Assembly (NCBI GenBank): GCA_944380885.1
Contig: CALWIZ010000013.1
Span: 1 to 54,160 of the forward strand
Source: an uncultured Clostridia bacterium
GTDB lineage: Bacteria > Bacillota > Clostridia > Oscillospirales > Acutalibacteraceae
Direction of reading: 5' to 3'
DNA: 54,160 bases
The notes below the pieces were generated by a model that was not told where the DNA came from, made no database searches, and saw nothing but the letters and a program-made list of their open reading frames with translations. Position numbers and translations under genes: made by a program. This document shows, piece by piece, positions 22,725-32,575 of the stretch. The stretch's first letter is position 1, and each line of letters starts with the position of its first letter.

Positions 22725-24749
22725 TTATTTTTCAGAAGGATTGAACGTAGGAACAATTTGCTTTACTAATTCCACAATATTTTCGCTGTTTGTATAACAG
22801 GCTTTCGATAATATTTGAAGTTGACGCAGAAATTTTTGAACATCAAAAGGAACAGGTTTTCCGATATAAATCAGATCATTCTCTGTTTTCTGAATTCCTT
22901 CTTCCGCCATCAGCCTTTCTTCATAAAGCTTTTCTCCCTTACGCAATCCTACATAAGAAATTTTTATATCTACATCGGGAGTATAACCTGACAGTTTAAT
23001 TAAATTGCGTGCCAATGTATCGATTTTAACCGGTTCTCCCATATCGAGAACAAAAATTTCTCCACCCCATGCGTAAACTCCTGCCTGCATTACAAGACTG
23101 ACCGCTTCAGGGATTGTCATAAAGTATCTGATTATATCGGGATGAGTAACGGTAACAGGTCCGCCGGCTTCTATCTGTTTTTTAAAGAGAGGAATAACCG
23201 AACCGTTTGAGCCCAAAACATTTCCAAATCTCACAGCTACAAACTGAGTACCTGTTCGGTCCTTATTTTTTATGCTTTGAACCTTAAGCTCCTGATAATC
23301 TAAATTATCAGGCAAAAAATCATTTTCCGGGTCATTTGAATGCAGATTCAGCAATGGAAGAAGTTCTGTTCTACCACAGCGGCTGACTGTATCCATACTT
23401 TGAATAATCATTTCACACAGTCTCTTGCTGGCACCCATTATATTTGTAGGATTAACAGCTTTATCCGTACTGATTAGAACAAATCTTTTAACATTATTCT
23501 TTAAAGCGGCATAAGCGGTTTTATAAGTTCCGATAACGTTATTTTTAATCGCTTCATTAGGGCTTGTTTCCATTAGGGGTACATGCTTATGCGCCGCCGC
23601 ATGGTAAACAATATCAGGCTTGTACTGCTCAAATATCTGGTTAACTCTGAGGCTGTCTCTTACCGAACCGATTAAAACGGTTAATCTCAGTTCGGGGAAT
23701 TTACGTTTTAGTTCCTGTTCAATGTTATAAGCATTATTTTCATATATATCGAAAATAATCAGGTGTTTGGGATTGAAGGTGGAAATCTGTCGTGCGAGCT
23801 CACTCCCAATCGATCCGCCTCCGCCGGTAATCAGCACGGTTTTATTATTGATATATTCTGATATTTCTTCAGTGTTGATTTTAATAGGTTCACGACCCAA
23901 AAGGTCTTCGACGGCAACAGGTTTAATTTTTCTTAAAAGCACATCACCGTTCGCGATCTGATAAATACCCGGTAATGTCATCAGTTCACAGTTTGTTTCT
24001 TTGCAAATATTCAAAATATCACGCTTATTTTCCGGTGAGGCAGAAGGAATCGCAAACAAAATACGGTCGATCTCATATTTTTCAACAGTTTGTAAAATAC
24101 TTTCTCTTCCTCCGACAACCGGTACTCCTTCCATGGTGCGGTGCCATTTATTTGGATTGTCGTCAATAACGCAAACAGGATCTGCTGATGTAGCTTCTGA
24201 ACTTTTAAGCTCTTTTATAAGCATTATGCCGGCATCTCCTGCGCCGATTATCATAGTATTGTGTTTTTTCAGATTTTTTTTCTTAAGTTTATGTCTTTCA
24301 AGTGTAATATATCTGTAAATAAAGCGGACAAAAACAGTAAAGAAAAACTGAAAAATCGCTCCGAACAGATAATATGACACCGGCATTCTTTGCACAAACA
24401 AAGTTATTCCGACTAATTGAACCAGAAAAGAGAGAATAGAAGCACCCAATATTCTGTTCAGTTCGCTGAAACTCGCAAATCGCCAAATACTGTTATATAA
24501 ACCGCACAGAAAAAAAATAAGAATAGTTGCAACTGAATATACAGGCGCAAATTTTACAAATGAGTCAAAATAAAAATCAGGTATTTGTGTAAATTTTAAA
24601 TCAAAACGAATCCATAAAGCAAAAAAATATGAAAAATTTATTGTGATAACATCATATAAAATCAAATATAAGGCTATAATTCGCCAATGCTGAAAGAAAT
24701 TTTTTTTATCCGGAATATCATTTAAGAAATCCTTATTTTTTTTCTCCAT
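22725..24749 (-). CDS. Membrane-bound nucleotide-sugar 4,6-dehydratase (CapD/PglF/WbpM type)
   Basis: About 674 residues. Four N-terminal transmembrane segments (about 20-150) are followed by a first Rossmann-like domain (IIGAGDAGIMLIKEL) and a short-chain dehydrogenase domain. The latter has the NAD site TGGGGSIGSELARQI, YHAAAHKHVPLME, and the active-site region STDKAVNPTNIMGASKR. Such enzymes convert UDP-GlcNAc to a 4-keto-6-deoxy sugar for capsule, O-antigen or protein glycosylation. ATG 24749 (MEKKNKDF) is preferred; TTG 24767 is in frame only 3 bp after the asnA stop and has no clear ribosome site. No terminator separates it from asnA, so T-box read-through is possible. It has no glycosyltransferase neighbours. 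Confidence 0.9.
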   Translation of the reverse strand: MEKKNKDFLNDIPDKKNFFQHWRIIALYLILYDVITINFSYFFALWIRFDLKFTQIPDFYFDSFVKFAPVYSVATILIFFLCGLYNSIWRFASFSELNRILGASILSFLVQLVGITLFVQRMPVSYYLFGAIFQFFFTVFVRFIYRYITLERHKLKKKNLKKHNTMIIGAGDAGIMLIKELKSSEATSADPVCVIDDNPNKWHRTMEGVPVVGGRESILQTVEKYEIDRILFAIPSASPENKRDILNICKETNCELMTLPGIYQIANGDVLLRKIKPVAVEDLLGREPIKINTEEISEYINNKTVLITGGGGSIGSELARQISTFNPKHLIIFDIYENNAYNIEQELKRKFPELRLTVLIGSVRDSLRVNQIFEQYKPDIVYHAAAHKHVPLMETSPNEAIKNNVIGTYKTAYAALKNNVKRFVLISTDKAVNPTNIMGASKRLCEMIIQSMDTVSRCGRTELLPLLNLHSNDPENDFLPDNLDYQELKVQSIKNKDRTGTQFVAVRFGNVLGSNGSVIPLFKKQIEAGGPVTVTHPDIIRYFMTIPEAVSLVMQAGVYAWGGEIFVLDMGEPVKIDTLARNLIKLSGYTPDVDIKISYVGLRKGEKLYEERLMAEEGIQKTENDLIYIGKPVPFDVQKFLRQLQILSKACYTNSENIVELVKQIVPTFNPSEK

Positions 24750-24770
24750 AATATAATTATACCCCAAAAA

Positions 24771-25760
24771 TTATAAAAGAGTAATACCGTTACTTTTGCA
24801 TTTGAGAATTTCTTTTTCAGGCCATATAGATACCTGGACTTCACCGATATGGGCTTTTTCAAGCAGGAACATACAAAGTCTTGACTGCCCTATCCCACCG
24901 CCTATTGTAAGCGGCAGGGCTCCTGACATTAAAAGCTTGTGAAATTCAAAATCAAGACGGTTTTCTGCGTTTTCCGCCTTAAGCTGTTTTATGAGACTGT
25001 CACGGTCAACTCTTATACCCATAGAGGAAAGCTCAAAAGCCGAATCAATAACGCGGTTATACACTACTATATCACCGTTCAGCGTCCAATCATCGTAATC
25101 CGGCGCCCTGCCGTCATGCTTTTCCCCGTTTTTAAGCCTGCCGCCTATCTGCATAATAAATACTGCTCCAAGCTCCTTTGCAACAGCGTTTTCGCGTTCT
25201 TTAGGCGTAAGCTGAGGATATTTTTCCTCAAGCTCATAAGTAGTGACAAAACTTATTCTTTCCGGAAGCTCAGGCGAAACAACCGGATATTTTTCTTTTA
25301 TAAAACTTGCAGTCCTCAAAATCGCGCCGTAAATGCTTCTGACAGTAGACTTAAGATAATCCGGTGTACGGTCCTCGGCGGTTATAACCTTTTCCCAGTC
25401 CCATTGGTCAACATACAATGAATGCATATTATCGCATATTTCATCGCGTCTAATAGCGTTCATATCGGTATAAAGACCTGTGTGAATAGGAAATTCGTAA
25501 CGCATTAAAGCCATGCGTTTCCATTTAGCAAGACTGTGAACCACTTCGGCTACTTCTCCGGTCTCACGGATATCAAACTCAACCGGTCGCTCGGTACCGT
25601 TCAAGTCATCATTTATTCCGCTGCCTTTTTTCACGAAAAGCGGTGCTGAAACACGTGATAAATCAAGTGAATCGCATAACTCAGATGAAAATTTATCTTT
25701 TAAAAGAGCAATGGCGTTCTGTGTATCAAACTCACTCAGTTTTGAAACATATTTTTGCAT
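24771..25760 (-). CDS. asnA: Aspartate-ammonia ligase (asparagine synthetase A)
   Basis: A 329-residue class II synthetase-like enzyme making asparagine from aspartate, ammonia and ATP. Recognisable blocks include SRVSAPLFVKKGSGINDDLNG, the RYEFPIHTGLYTDMNAIRRDE stretch, SLYVDQWDWEK, and the C-terminal GGGIGQSRL. Length is standard. GGGGG precedes ATG 25760, and asnS lies 18 bp upstream. Together they are under an asparagine T-box, so both charging and synthesis of Asn rise when tRNA-Asn is uncharged. Confidence 0.95.
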   Translation of the reverse strand: MQKYVSKLSEFDTQNAIALLKDKFSSELCDSLDLSRVSAPLFVKKGSGINDDLNGTERPVEFDIRETGEVAEVVHSLAKWKRMALMRYEFPIHTGLYTDMNAIRRDEICDNMHSLYVDQWDWEKVITAEDRTPDYLKSTVRSIYGAILRTASFIKEKYPVVSPELPERISFVTTYELEEKYPQLTPKERENAVAKELGAVFIMQIGGRLKNGEKHDGRAPDYDDWTLNGDIVVYNRVIDSAFELSSMGIRVDRDSLIKQLKAENAENRLDFEFHKLLMSGALPLTIGGGIGQSRLCMFLLEKAHIGEVQVSIWPEKEILKCKSNGITLL

Positions 25761-25778
25761 TTTAAAGACCCCCTAAAT

Positions 25779-27155
25779 TTATAAAATATTACCTACCGTG
25801 CGTGGATAGAGTATAACATCGCGTATATTTGAAATTCCGGTAACATACATTATAATTCTTTCGAGTCCGAGACCGAATCCGCTGTGCGGAACCGAACCGA
25901 AACGCCGCAGAGCAATATAATGCTCATATTCATCAAGCGACATATTGCGGGATTTCATAGCGTTCAGCAGTTTTTCGAGGTCTGCTTCACGCTCGCTGCA
26001 GCCGATTATCTCCCCTACTCCCGGCACCAAAAGATCGGTTGCGGCAACCGTTTTACCGTCAGGATTCTGCTTCATATAAAAAGATTTTATTTCCTTAGGG
26101 TAATCTGTAAGAAAAACAGGCTTTTTGCATATTTCCTCGGAAATATAACGTTCATGCTCGGTCATCAGGTCACTTCCCCATTCTACCGGATACTGGAACT
26201 CTTTTCCCGATTTTTTCAGAAGCTCAACCGCCTCAGTATAGGTCATTACGGCAAAATCATGCGATACGACGGCTTTCAGCTTTTCTATCAGTCCGTTTTC
26301 AAAATGCCTGTCAAAAAATTCAAGCTCCTCAGGACACTTTTCGAGTACAGTATTGATTATGTGTTTAATAAGCGCTTCGGCTATCTCGATTATATCCGGA
26401 AGTTCTGCAAAGGCAACCTCAGGCTCAACATGCCAAAATTCCGCAACATGCCTCGGTGTATTGCTTTTTTCGGCACGGAACGACGGACCGAAGGTATAAA
26501 TTTTTCCGAAGGCCATAGCGGCGACTTCACCTTCAAGCTGACCCGAAACGCTTAACGCGGCCTTTTTGCCGAAGAAATCATTGGCATAATATTCTTCTTC
26601 ATTTTTATATTTATCACTGTAACCGATAGTTGTCACTTTAAACATTTCGCCGGCGCCTTCACAGTCACTTGCAGTTATAAGCGGAGTGTGGACATAAACA
26701 AAATGTCTCGCCTGGAAAAACTCGTGAATACAGGCTGAAACGACCGAACGTACGCGGAAAACCGCATTAAATGTATTTGTTCTTACACGAAGATGCGGAA
26801 TTGTACGCAGATATTCAAGTGTATGACGCTTTTTCTGTAGCGGATAATCCTGCGGACATTCACCCAATACAGAAATTTCAGAGGCATTGATCTCAACCGA
26901 ATCTGCCGCAACGGCTGATTTTACAACCGTACCGTTTATTTTAAGCGAAGTTCCGAGCTTCATATAATCCGAAATATCTTCAAAATCGGATTTATTAATA
27001 ACTATCTGAAGATGCTTGAGACTTGTACCGTCATTCAGCTCGATAAATGCCATATTTTTTGAATCACGCGAGGTTCTTACCCAGCCGCATACGGTAACAT
27101 CGGTACCAATTAGTTTGCTGTTTTCAAATATTTCGATTATATCGGTGTGTTTCAT
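25779..27155 (-). CDS. asnS: Asparaginyl-tRNA synthetase
   Basis: A 458-residue class IIb synthetase. The N-terminal OB-fold anticodon-binding domain includes VTVCGWVRTSRDSKNMAFIELNDG, and the catalytic core has motif 2 (FRAEKSNTPRHVAEFWHVEPE) and motif 3 (GFGLGLERIIMYVTG). It couples Asn to tRNA-Asn in the cytoplasm. AAGGGAG precedes ATG 27155. It is preceded by a T-box leader with an AAC specifier and followed by asnA, a logical amino-acid-specific operon. Confidence 0.95.
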   Translation of the reverse strand: MKHTDIIEIFENSKLIGTDVTVCGWVRTSRDSKNMAFIELNDGTSLKHLQIVINKSDFEDISDYMKLGTSLKINGTVVKSAVAADSVEINASEISVLGECPQDYPLQKKRHTLEYLRTIPHLRVRTNTFNAVFRVRSVVSACIHEFFQARHFVYVHTPLITASDCEGAGEMFKVTTIGYSDKYKNEEEYYANDFFGKKAALSVSGQLEGEVAAMAFGKIYTFGPSFRAEKSNTPRHVAEFWHVEPEVAFAELPDIIEIAEALIKHIINTVLEKCPEELEFFDRHFENGLIEKLKAVVSHDFAVMTYTEAVELLKKSGKEFQYPVEWGSDLMTEHERYISEEICKKPVFLTDYPKEIKSFYMKQNPDGKTVAATDLLVPGVGEIIGCSEREADLEKLLNAMKSRNMSLDEYEHYIALRRFGSVPHSGFGLGLERIIMYVTGISNIRDVILYPRTVGNIL

Positions 27156-27179
27156 GATTTATTACTCCCTTATAAATAT

Positions 27180-27444
27180 AAAAAACGCCTATTTGTCCCG
27201 AAATTATCAGGACGAATAGGCGCTATCCGCGGTGCCACCCGATTTACCTTAAAAGGTCGCTTTTGACCTGCGAAGAGGTCTGATTTAACGCATCATTTAC
27301 GGCTCACCTACTACCCATGCAAAAAGAGTTTCAGATCGCGGCTCCGGAGTGTTATTCATATTGCGGGACGGCTGTCTTTCCACCTCCGACAGCTCTCTTT
27401 GCGTCCTTAAACAAAACTACTTCTCTCCATCATAGCTTTTTAAC
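27180..27444 (-). promoter_or_regulatory. T-box riboswitch, asparagine-specific
   Basis: On the minus strand the invariant T-box GGGTGGCACCGCGGAT lies at 27240-27225. The terminator follows: a 13-bp stem (27222-27210 with 27198-27186, one G-U) and a run of U at 27185-27180. In stem I the segment GAATAACACTCC places AAC (27353-27351) as the Asn specifier codon. Uncharged tRNA-Asn would favour the antiterminator and read-through into asnS-asnA. The specifier choice is inferred from position and from the downstream genes. Confidence 0.9.
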
Positions 27445-27450
27445 AGAATT

Positions 27451-27479
27451 ATTATATCATTTTGAAATTATTATGTCAA
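27451..27479 (-). promoter_or_regulatory. Promoter of the asnS T-box operon
   Basis: A consensus promoter: TTGACA (27479-27474) and TATAAT (27456-27451) with 17-bp spacing. The -35 begins 5 bp after the engB stop, so the operon is insulated only by position. Confidence 0.88.
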
Positions 27480-27483
27480 CAAT

Positions 27484-28065
27484 TCAAAGACTTTTTTCAA
27501 TTATTTCGCGCAATATTTCGGCATCTTTGTTTTTATTTGCGGAAAACGGAATTATTTGAGTATTATTCGCAAATACACCGAGTTCCGCTTTTATAAGTGA
27601 AAGGCGGTTCGCTGTTTCGGATTTATTCAGTTTGTCAGACTTTGTAAGCACTACGGTATACGGAATCTGATTGTGGAGCATAAATTCAAGCATGGTAAGA
27701 TCAAATTCAGAGGCAGGATGACGCATGTCAATCAGCTGAAACGCCATTCTGATGTTTCTTTCAGTTCCGAAATACGCTTCCATAAGCTCCGACCATCTGT
27801 CCTTTTCGGAAAATGGCACTTTAGCGTACCCGTATCCCGGCAAATCAACAAGCCTTATATTGTCAACCCTGTAAAAATTGACCGTAACTGTTTTACCGGG
27901 TTTTGAGCTTACCCGCGCAATAGATTTTCTGCCGAGTATTTTATTTATAAGTGTTGATTTGCCGACATTTGAACGTCCGCAAAAGCAAAATTCCGGTATA
28001 TCGGATACTTCAAGCTGTTCAGGTCTGCCGAATGCTTTTTCAAAAAAAGCGTTATTATAATTCAC
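27484..28065 (-). CDS. engB: Ribosome biogenesis GTPase EngB/YsxC
   Basis: A roughly 193-residue GTPase needed for 50S subunit assembly. G1 is GRSNVGKST near residue 30-38, the switch-region G2 is in SSKPGKTVTVNFY, G3 is DLPGYGYA, G4 is TKSDK, and G5-like is SANK. ATG is absent; the frame opens at GTG 28074, but GTG 28065 (MNYNNAFFEKAF) sits 8 nt after AAAGGG and is the better start. lon ends 12 bp upstream, which matches the lon-engB order of Gram-positive genomes. Confidence 0.93.
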   Translation of the reverse strand: MNYNNAFFEKAFGRPEQLEVSDIPEFCFCGRSNVGKSTLINKILGRKSIARVSSKPGKTVTVNFYRVDNIRLVDLPGYGYAKVPFSEKDRWSELMEAYFGTERNIRMAFQLIDMRHPASEFDLTMLEFMLHNQIPYTVVLTKSDKLNKSETANRLSLIKAELGVFANNTQIIPFSANKNKDAEILREIIEKSL

Positions 28066-28077
28066 AGCGCTCACCCT

Positions 28078-30480
28078 TTACTGACTTATGCGGTTAGATG
28101 CGGAATCAGGTACTATGGTATTGAAAATCACTGAATTATCCTTATGTCCTGCAACAGGAAGGAGTGCCTCGGTAATAATTTCATCGACATTGGCTACTGC
28201 GATAAAACGAACCTTTTGTTTGACAGCCGGATCAATGTCTTCAAGGTCGGGCAGATTATCTTTAGGAATAAAAACCGTCTTTACTCCTCCTCTGTATGCC
28301 GCCATACTTTTTTCTTTAAGACCGCCTATCGGAAGCACTCTGCCTCTGATTGTCACTTCGCCCGTCATAGCAATATCCCGCCTTACAGGCCGTCCTGTAA
28401 GCTCTGAAACAAGCCCTACGGTCATTGTAACGCCTGCCGACGGTCCGTCTTTAGGTACCGCGGCTTCGGTGGCGTGAATATGAATATCCTTTGTCTTGTA
28501 AAAATCAGGATCAACAGACAGCCTTTCAGCATTTGAACGGACATAGCTCACAGCTGCCATTGCCGATTCCTTCATTACATCACCGAGCGAGCCGGTAAGC
28601 TCAATTTTACCGGTTCCGGGCATTGAGGAAACTTCAAGCTGCATTATTTCACCGCCTACCGATGTCCACGCGAGACCGTTAATAATACCTACCTCATCGG
28701 TTTCAAGGATTTCTTCGGGCTTGTAGCGGTGCTTTCCGAGCATTTCCTGAACATCGTCAGCCTTAATCGTTACCCTCTGGGATTCTCCGGAAGCTATGAG
28801 CTTAGCAGATTTGCGACAGAGCGCCGCAATGCTTCTCTCAAGCTTTCTGACACCGGCCTCTCTTGTATAAAAATCAATAAGGGCATAAATTGCATCATCG
28901 GCAATGCGGATATTTTTATAAGACAGTCCGTGACGCTTTATCTGTTTCGCACAAAGATGCTTTTTTGCGATATTGAATTTTTCTTCTCTTGTATAGCTGC
29001 TTATCTCGATTATTTCCATACGGTCAAGCAGCGGCGCCGGAATAGTATCGGCGTTATTTGCCGTGGCAATGAAAACCGTGCGGCTGAGATCATAAGGTAT
29101 CTCAATAAAATGGTCTGTAAACGTATTGTTCTGTTCCGGGTCAAGAACCTCAAGAAGTGCTGAAGACGGGTCGCCTTTGTAATCGCTTCCGAGTTTATCA
29201 AGCTCGTCAAGAAGCAGCAGCGGATTACCGCTGCCGGCACGCTTGACCGCGTCTATTATTTTACCCGGCATTGCGCCTATATATGTTTTGCGGTGACCGC
29301 GTATTTCAGCCTCGTCGTGAACTCCGCCCAAAGAAATACGGGCGAATTTTCTTCCCATACATTCGGCGATAGTCTTGCCTATCGAGGTTTTTCCGACACC
29401 CGGAGGTCCTACAAGACATATTATCTGACCTTTGATGTCAGGCGCCACGGCATAAACCGACAGCATTTCAAGTATGCGTTCCTTTACCTTCTCCATACCG
29501 TAAATATCACGGTCAAGTATTTTTTCGGCTTTTTTGATATCGGTCGAAACAGCAGTATCCTTATTCCATGGAAGCTCAAGGCAGGTATCAAGATATCCCC
29601 TTACCACAGTGCCTTCATGTGAACCGCCCGGCATTTTCGCCAGCTTATTAACCTGAAGATGCAGAGCTTCCTTTACACTGTCATCAGCGCAGAGCTTATC
29701 AATTTTAAAATGATAATCGTCAATCTCATCAGCGGTTTCATCGCCGTAAAGCTCGGTGCTTATAGCTTTCATCTGCTCACGCAGGTAATATTCACGCTGA
29801 TTCTCATCGATTGCAGCCTTTGTTTTTTCATTGATTCTACGGTCTATTTCCCCTATTTCGCGCTCTTTATCAAGCATTTCAATAAGTATCTTGGCGCGCT
29901 TTACAGGGTCGGACTGTTCAAGTACATACTGTCTGTCATCGTACGGAGCAGGTACATTTGAAGCTATGTAGTCTGATAAAAAGCCTAAATCCGAGGTTTC
30001 AGCGATGCGCATAACCACATCGGGCGAAATATTGGAATAGACTGAAACATATTTTTCAAACTGTGTTCTGACTCTTCGCAGCAATGTTTCGATATATACC
30101 GGACGGTTTTTAACCGGTTTATCCTCGATTTTTTCGATTTCTGAAATGAAAAAACCGGATTTTTCCGACAGTCCTATATGACGTGCGCGGTACAGTCCTT
30201 CAACGAGGACCTTGACGGCTGTATCAGATATTTTAAGAATCTGGCGCACCTTGACGACGCACCCGATTTCATATAAATCCTTATTTTCCGGATTTTCCAC
30301 ATAAATTTCTTTCTGGGCTACGGCAAAAATCAGCTGATTATGCTCCATAGCATATTTAAGCGCCGCCGCCGATTTTTTTCTTCCGACGTCGAACGAAAGC
30401 ACGGTCCCCGGGAACACTACAAGGCCGCGCAATGCCAGCAAAGGCAATATTGTGTTTTTTTCTTGAATGTTAAGTGCCAT
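28078..30480 (-). CDS. lon: ATP-dependent protease La (Lon)
   Basis: An 800-residue AAA+ serine protease. The N-terminal LON substrate-binding domain (LPLLALRGLVVFPG) is followed by the AAA+ module with Walker A GPPGVGKT and LLLDELDK as Walker B, and a C-terminal protease domain with the Ser nucleophile in PKDGPSAGVTM and a Lys partner in GLKEKSMAA. It degrades damaged and some regulatory proteins. ATG 30480 (MALNIQEKN) follows AGGAG; the 23 extra codons upstream carry no ribosome site. The lipoprotein gene ends 13 bp upstream, and engB follows. Confidence 0.95.
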   Translation of the reverse strand: MALNIQEKNTILPLLALRGLVVFPGTVLSFDVGRKKSAAALKYAMEHNQLIFAVAQKEIYVENPENKDLYEIGCVVKVRQILKISDTAVKVLVEGLYRARHIGLSEKSGFFISEIEKIEDKPVKNRPVYIETLLRRVRTQFEKYVSVYSNISPDVVMRIAETSDLGFLSDYIASNVPAPYDDRQYVLEQSDPVKRAKILIEMLDKEREIGEIDRRINEKTKAAIDENQREYYLREQMKAISTELYGDETADEIDDYHFKIDKLCADDSVKEALHLQVNKLAKMPGGSHEGTVVRGYLDTCLELPWNKDTAVSTDIKKAEKILDRDIYGMEKVKERILEMLSVYAVAPDIKGQIICLVGPPGVGKTSIGKTIAECMGRKFARISLGGVHDEAEIRGHRKTYIGAMPGKIIDAVKRAGSGNPLLLLDELDKLGSDYKGDPSSALLEVLDPEQNNTFTDHFIEIPYDLSRTVFIATANNADTIPAPLLDRMEIIEISSYTREEKFNIAKKHLCAKQIKRHGLSYKNIRIADDAIYALIDFYTREAGVRKLERSIAALCRKSAKLIASGESQRVTIKADDVQEMLGKHRYKPEEILETDEVGIINGLAWTSVGGEIMQLEVSSMPGTGKIELTGSLGDVMKESAMAAVSYVRSNAERLSVDPDFYKTKDIHIHATEAAVPKDGPSAGVTMTVGLVSELTGRPVRRDIAMTGEVTIRGRVLPIGGLKEKSMAAYRGGVKTVFIPKDNLPDLEDIDPAVKQKVRFIAVANVDEIITEALLPVAGHKDNSVIFNTIVPDSASNRISQ

Positions 30481-30493
30481 ATTTTCTCCTGTA

Positions 30494-31063
30494 TTATATA
30501 GTCCAGTTATCTGTATCGTATATAGCGGCAGCCGTAAGCATACTGTCACTGAATACGAAAATTATTGTAATATTATCAAAAGTGTATTTAAGCAGCTTTC
30601 CGCCTGAAAAGCCGAGCATAAAAAATACGTTGTCAGATGTGGCGTCTTCTTCCGTATATTCTAAACCCGCAAGCGCTTCTTTAACATTAAGTATTGATTC
30701 ACCCGATTCAAAACCGAATGCCGTATCAAGAGCGGCAATATACGAAATACCGGCAGCTTCTTTACCTTTTTCGTAATAGTAAATATAGCTTCCGTTATTT
30801 ATCTGAACGCTCAGTTCTCCCTCTGTAACCTGATATACATAATCGCCGCCTGCCTCGACAGCCTCTTTTTCATCGGTTTCAAGAGTGGATTTAAGTTCAT
30901 CGATATTCTGTCCGAGTTTATACGGACAGTCGGGTATACTGCCTAACTTAGCATAATACTCAAGATCAACGGAAGGAGTGCTGCTTTCTGTTTTTTCCTT
31001 TCCGCAGGCAGCAAAGCTGAACAAAATCACAGCAGACAAAAGAATTGAAGCAATTTTTCTCAT
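30494..31063 (-). CDS. Small lipoprotein
   Basis: A 189-residue protein with a lipoprotein signal: MRKIASILLSAVILFSFAAC, the C at residue 20 being the lipidated Cys after an A-A pair. The mature part is acidic and Gly/Ser-rich (SGGKLLKYTFDNITIIFVF) with no recognised family. AGAAAGGATCC precedes ATG 31063. It lies between pncB and lon in one transcript direction. Surface-anchored on the outer face of the membrane; function unknown. Confidence 0.8.
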   Translation of the reverse strand: MRKIASILLSAVILFSFAACGKEKTESSTPSVDLEYYAKLGSIPDCPYKLGQNIDELKSTLETDEKEAVEAGGDYVYQVTEGELSVQINNGSYIYYYEKGKEAAGISYIAALDTAFGFESGESILNVKEALAGLEYTEEDATSDNVFFMLGFSGGKLLKYTFDNITIIFVFSDSMLTAAAIYDTDNWTI

Positions 31064-31108
31064 TATAACGGATCCTTTCTTTTAAAATGCCGCAAAAATT
31101 CTCCTGTT

Positions 31109-32551
31109 TTATGAAAAGCTGTTAAGCAGATTATGACGCAGCTCCCACAAATCCTCTGAAAGGTCAACATAGTAGGTGTGAGGATTTTCAAATCTTGTTA
31201 CCTCGTCCCAAAGCGAGCCGACCTGTTCGGCACGGTATTTTGAAATTTCTTTTACAGAAGGAGAAGTATAAACCTGTTTTCCCTTTTCAAAAATCTTTGT
31301 CTGGAGCTTTTTGGCTACAAAATCAGTAACGACCTTACGTTTCCATGTATGTTCGGGATCAAATATTTCGTACGGCTCGTCGGAAGCGATTTTTTCGTTT
31401 CCGAGTGTTATAACGTCTGCGATAGCCTTTCCGGTTTCGCGATCATACAGACGCCACGGAATTTTGACGCCGGGCAGGGTTATTTTTGAGGCGTTTTCGC
31501 TGATTTTGATTTTCGGTATGATTTCTCCGTTTTTCTCTACCGCCGACAATTTATATACACCGCCGAAAACAGCTTCGCTCGAAGCAGTGATGAGGCGCTC
31601 GCCGACACCGAAGCTGTCAACTTTAGCTCCCTGAAATATCATATCACGTATCAGGTATTCGTCAAGAGAATTTGATATGCAGATTTTGCAGTCCTCATAA
31701 CCGGCTTCATCAAGCATTTTTCTCGCACGTTTTGTGATATAGGTAATATCGCCGCTGTCTATTCTTATTCCCAAAGGACGCTTTCCGAGCGGCTTCAATA
31801 CATCGTCGAATACTTTTATGGCATTCGGTATGCCCGATTTGAGAACATTGTATGTGTCAACCAGAAGCATACAGGAATCAGGATATTTTTCGGCGTAGGT
31901 TTTAAATGCAGTATATTCATCGCTGAAAAGCTGTACCCAGCTGTGCGCCATTGTGCCTGATGCCGGCACGCCGAAATCCTTTGCCGTAAGAAGGCACGAA
32001 GTACCTGTACAGCCGCCGATAATCGCCGCACGCGCTCCGTAATAAGCCGCACCGTAGCCGTGAGCGCGTCTCGCACCAAATTCCATAACCGGTCTGCCAT
32101 CAGCCGCACGGACAATGCGGTTTGCCTTTGTGGCTATAAGCGACTGGTGATTAATAGTAAGAAGAAGCATTGTCTCAAGCATAAGCGCCTGCATTGCCGG
32201 GCCTCTTACCGTGACAATCGGTTCATGTGGGAAAATAACCGTACCCTCAGGCATTGCCCATACATCGCAGGTGAATTTAAAGCCGCGAAGGTACTCCATA
32301 AATTCCGGAGCAAAAAGTCCGAGGCTTTCAAGATATTTTATATCATCGTCGGAAAACTTAAGATTATTCATATACTCAATAAGCTGCTCAAGACCCGCCA
32401 TAATAGCGTAACCGCCGTTATCCGGCACCCTGCGGAAGAACATATCAAAATAGGTTACGGTGTTCCGCATTTCGCTTGTGAAAATACCGTTTGCCATTGT
32501 AAGTTCATACAGGTCCATTATCATTGTAAGATTAAGCTCTCTGTTTTGCAT
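31109..32551 (-). CDS. pncB: Nicotinate phosphoribosyltransferase
   Basis: A 480-residue NAPRTase of NAD salvage, joining nicotinate and PRPP to give nicotinate mononucleotide. Characteristic segments are DLYELTMA near the start, MEFGARRAHGYGAAYYGARAAIIGGCTGTS (PRPP and substrate contacts, around 155-185), GTMAHSW with the conserved His, and RIDSGD near residue 260. Length fits the family. AAGGGAG precedes the ATG. It is 24 bp downstream of argS and co-directional with lon. Confidence 0.93.
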   Translation of the reverse strand: MQNRELNLTMIMDLYELTMANGIFTSEMRNTVTYFDMFFRRVPDNGGYAIMAGLEQLIEYMNNLKFSDDDIKYLESLGLFAPEFMEYLRGFKFTCDVWAMPEGTVIFPHEPIVTVRGPAMQALMLETMLLLTINHQSLIATKANRIVRAADGRPVMEFGARRAHGYGAAYYGARAAIIGGCTGTSCLLTAKDFGVPASGTMAHSWVQLFSDEYTAFKTYAEKYPDSCMLLVDTYNVLKSGIPNAIKVFDDVLKPLGKRPLGIRIDSGDITYITKRARKMLDEAGYEDCKICISNSLDEYLIRDMIFQGAKVDSFGVGERLITASSEAVFGGVYKLSAVEKNGEIIPKIKISENASKITLPGVKIPWRLYDRETGKAIADVITLGNEKIASDEPYEIFDPEHTWKRKVVTDFVAKKLQTKIFEKGKQVYTSPSVKEISKYRAEQVGSLWDEVTRFENPHTYYVDLSEDLWELRHNLLNSFS

Positions 32552-32575
32552 TAAAAAAACTCCCTTTATGTTTTA

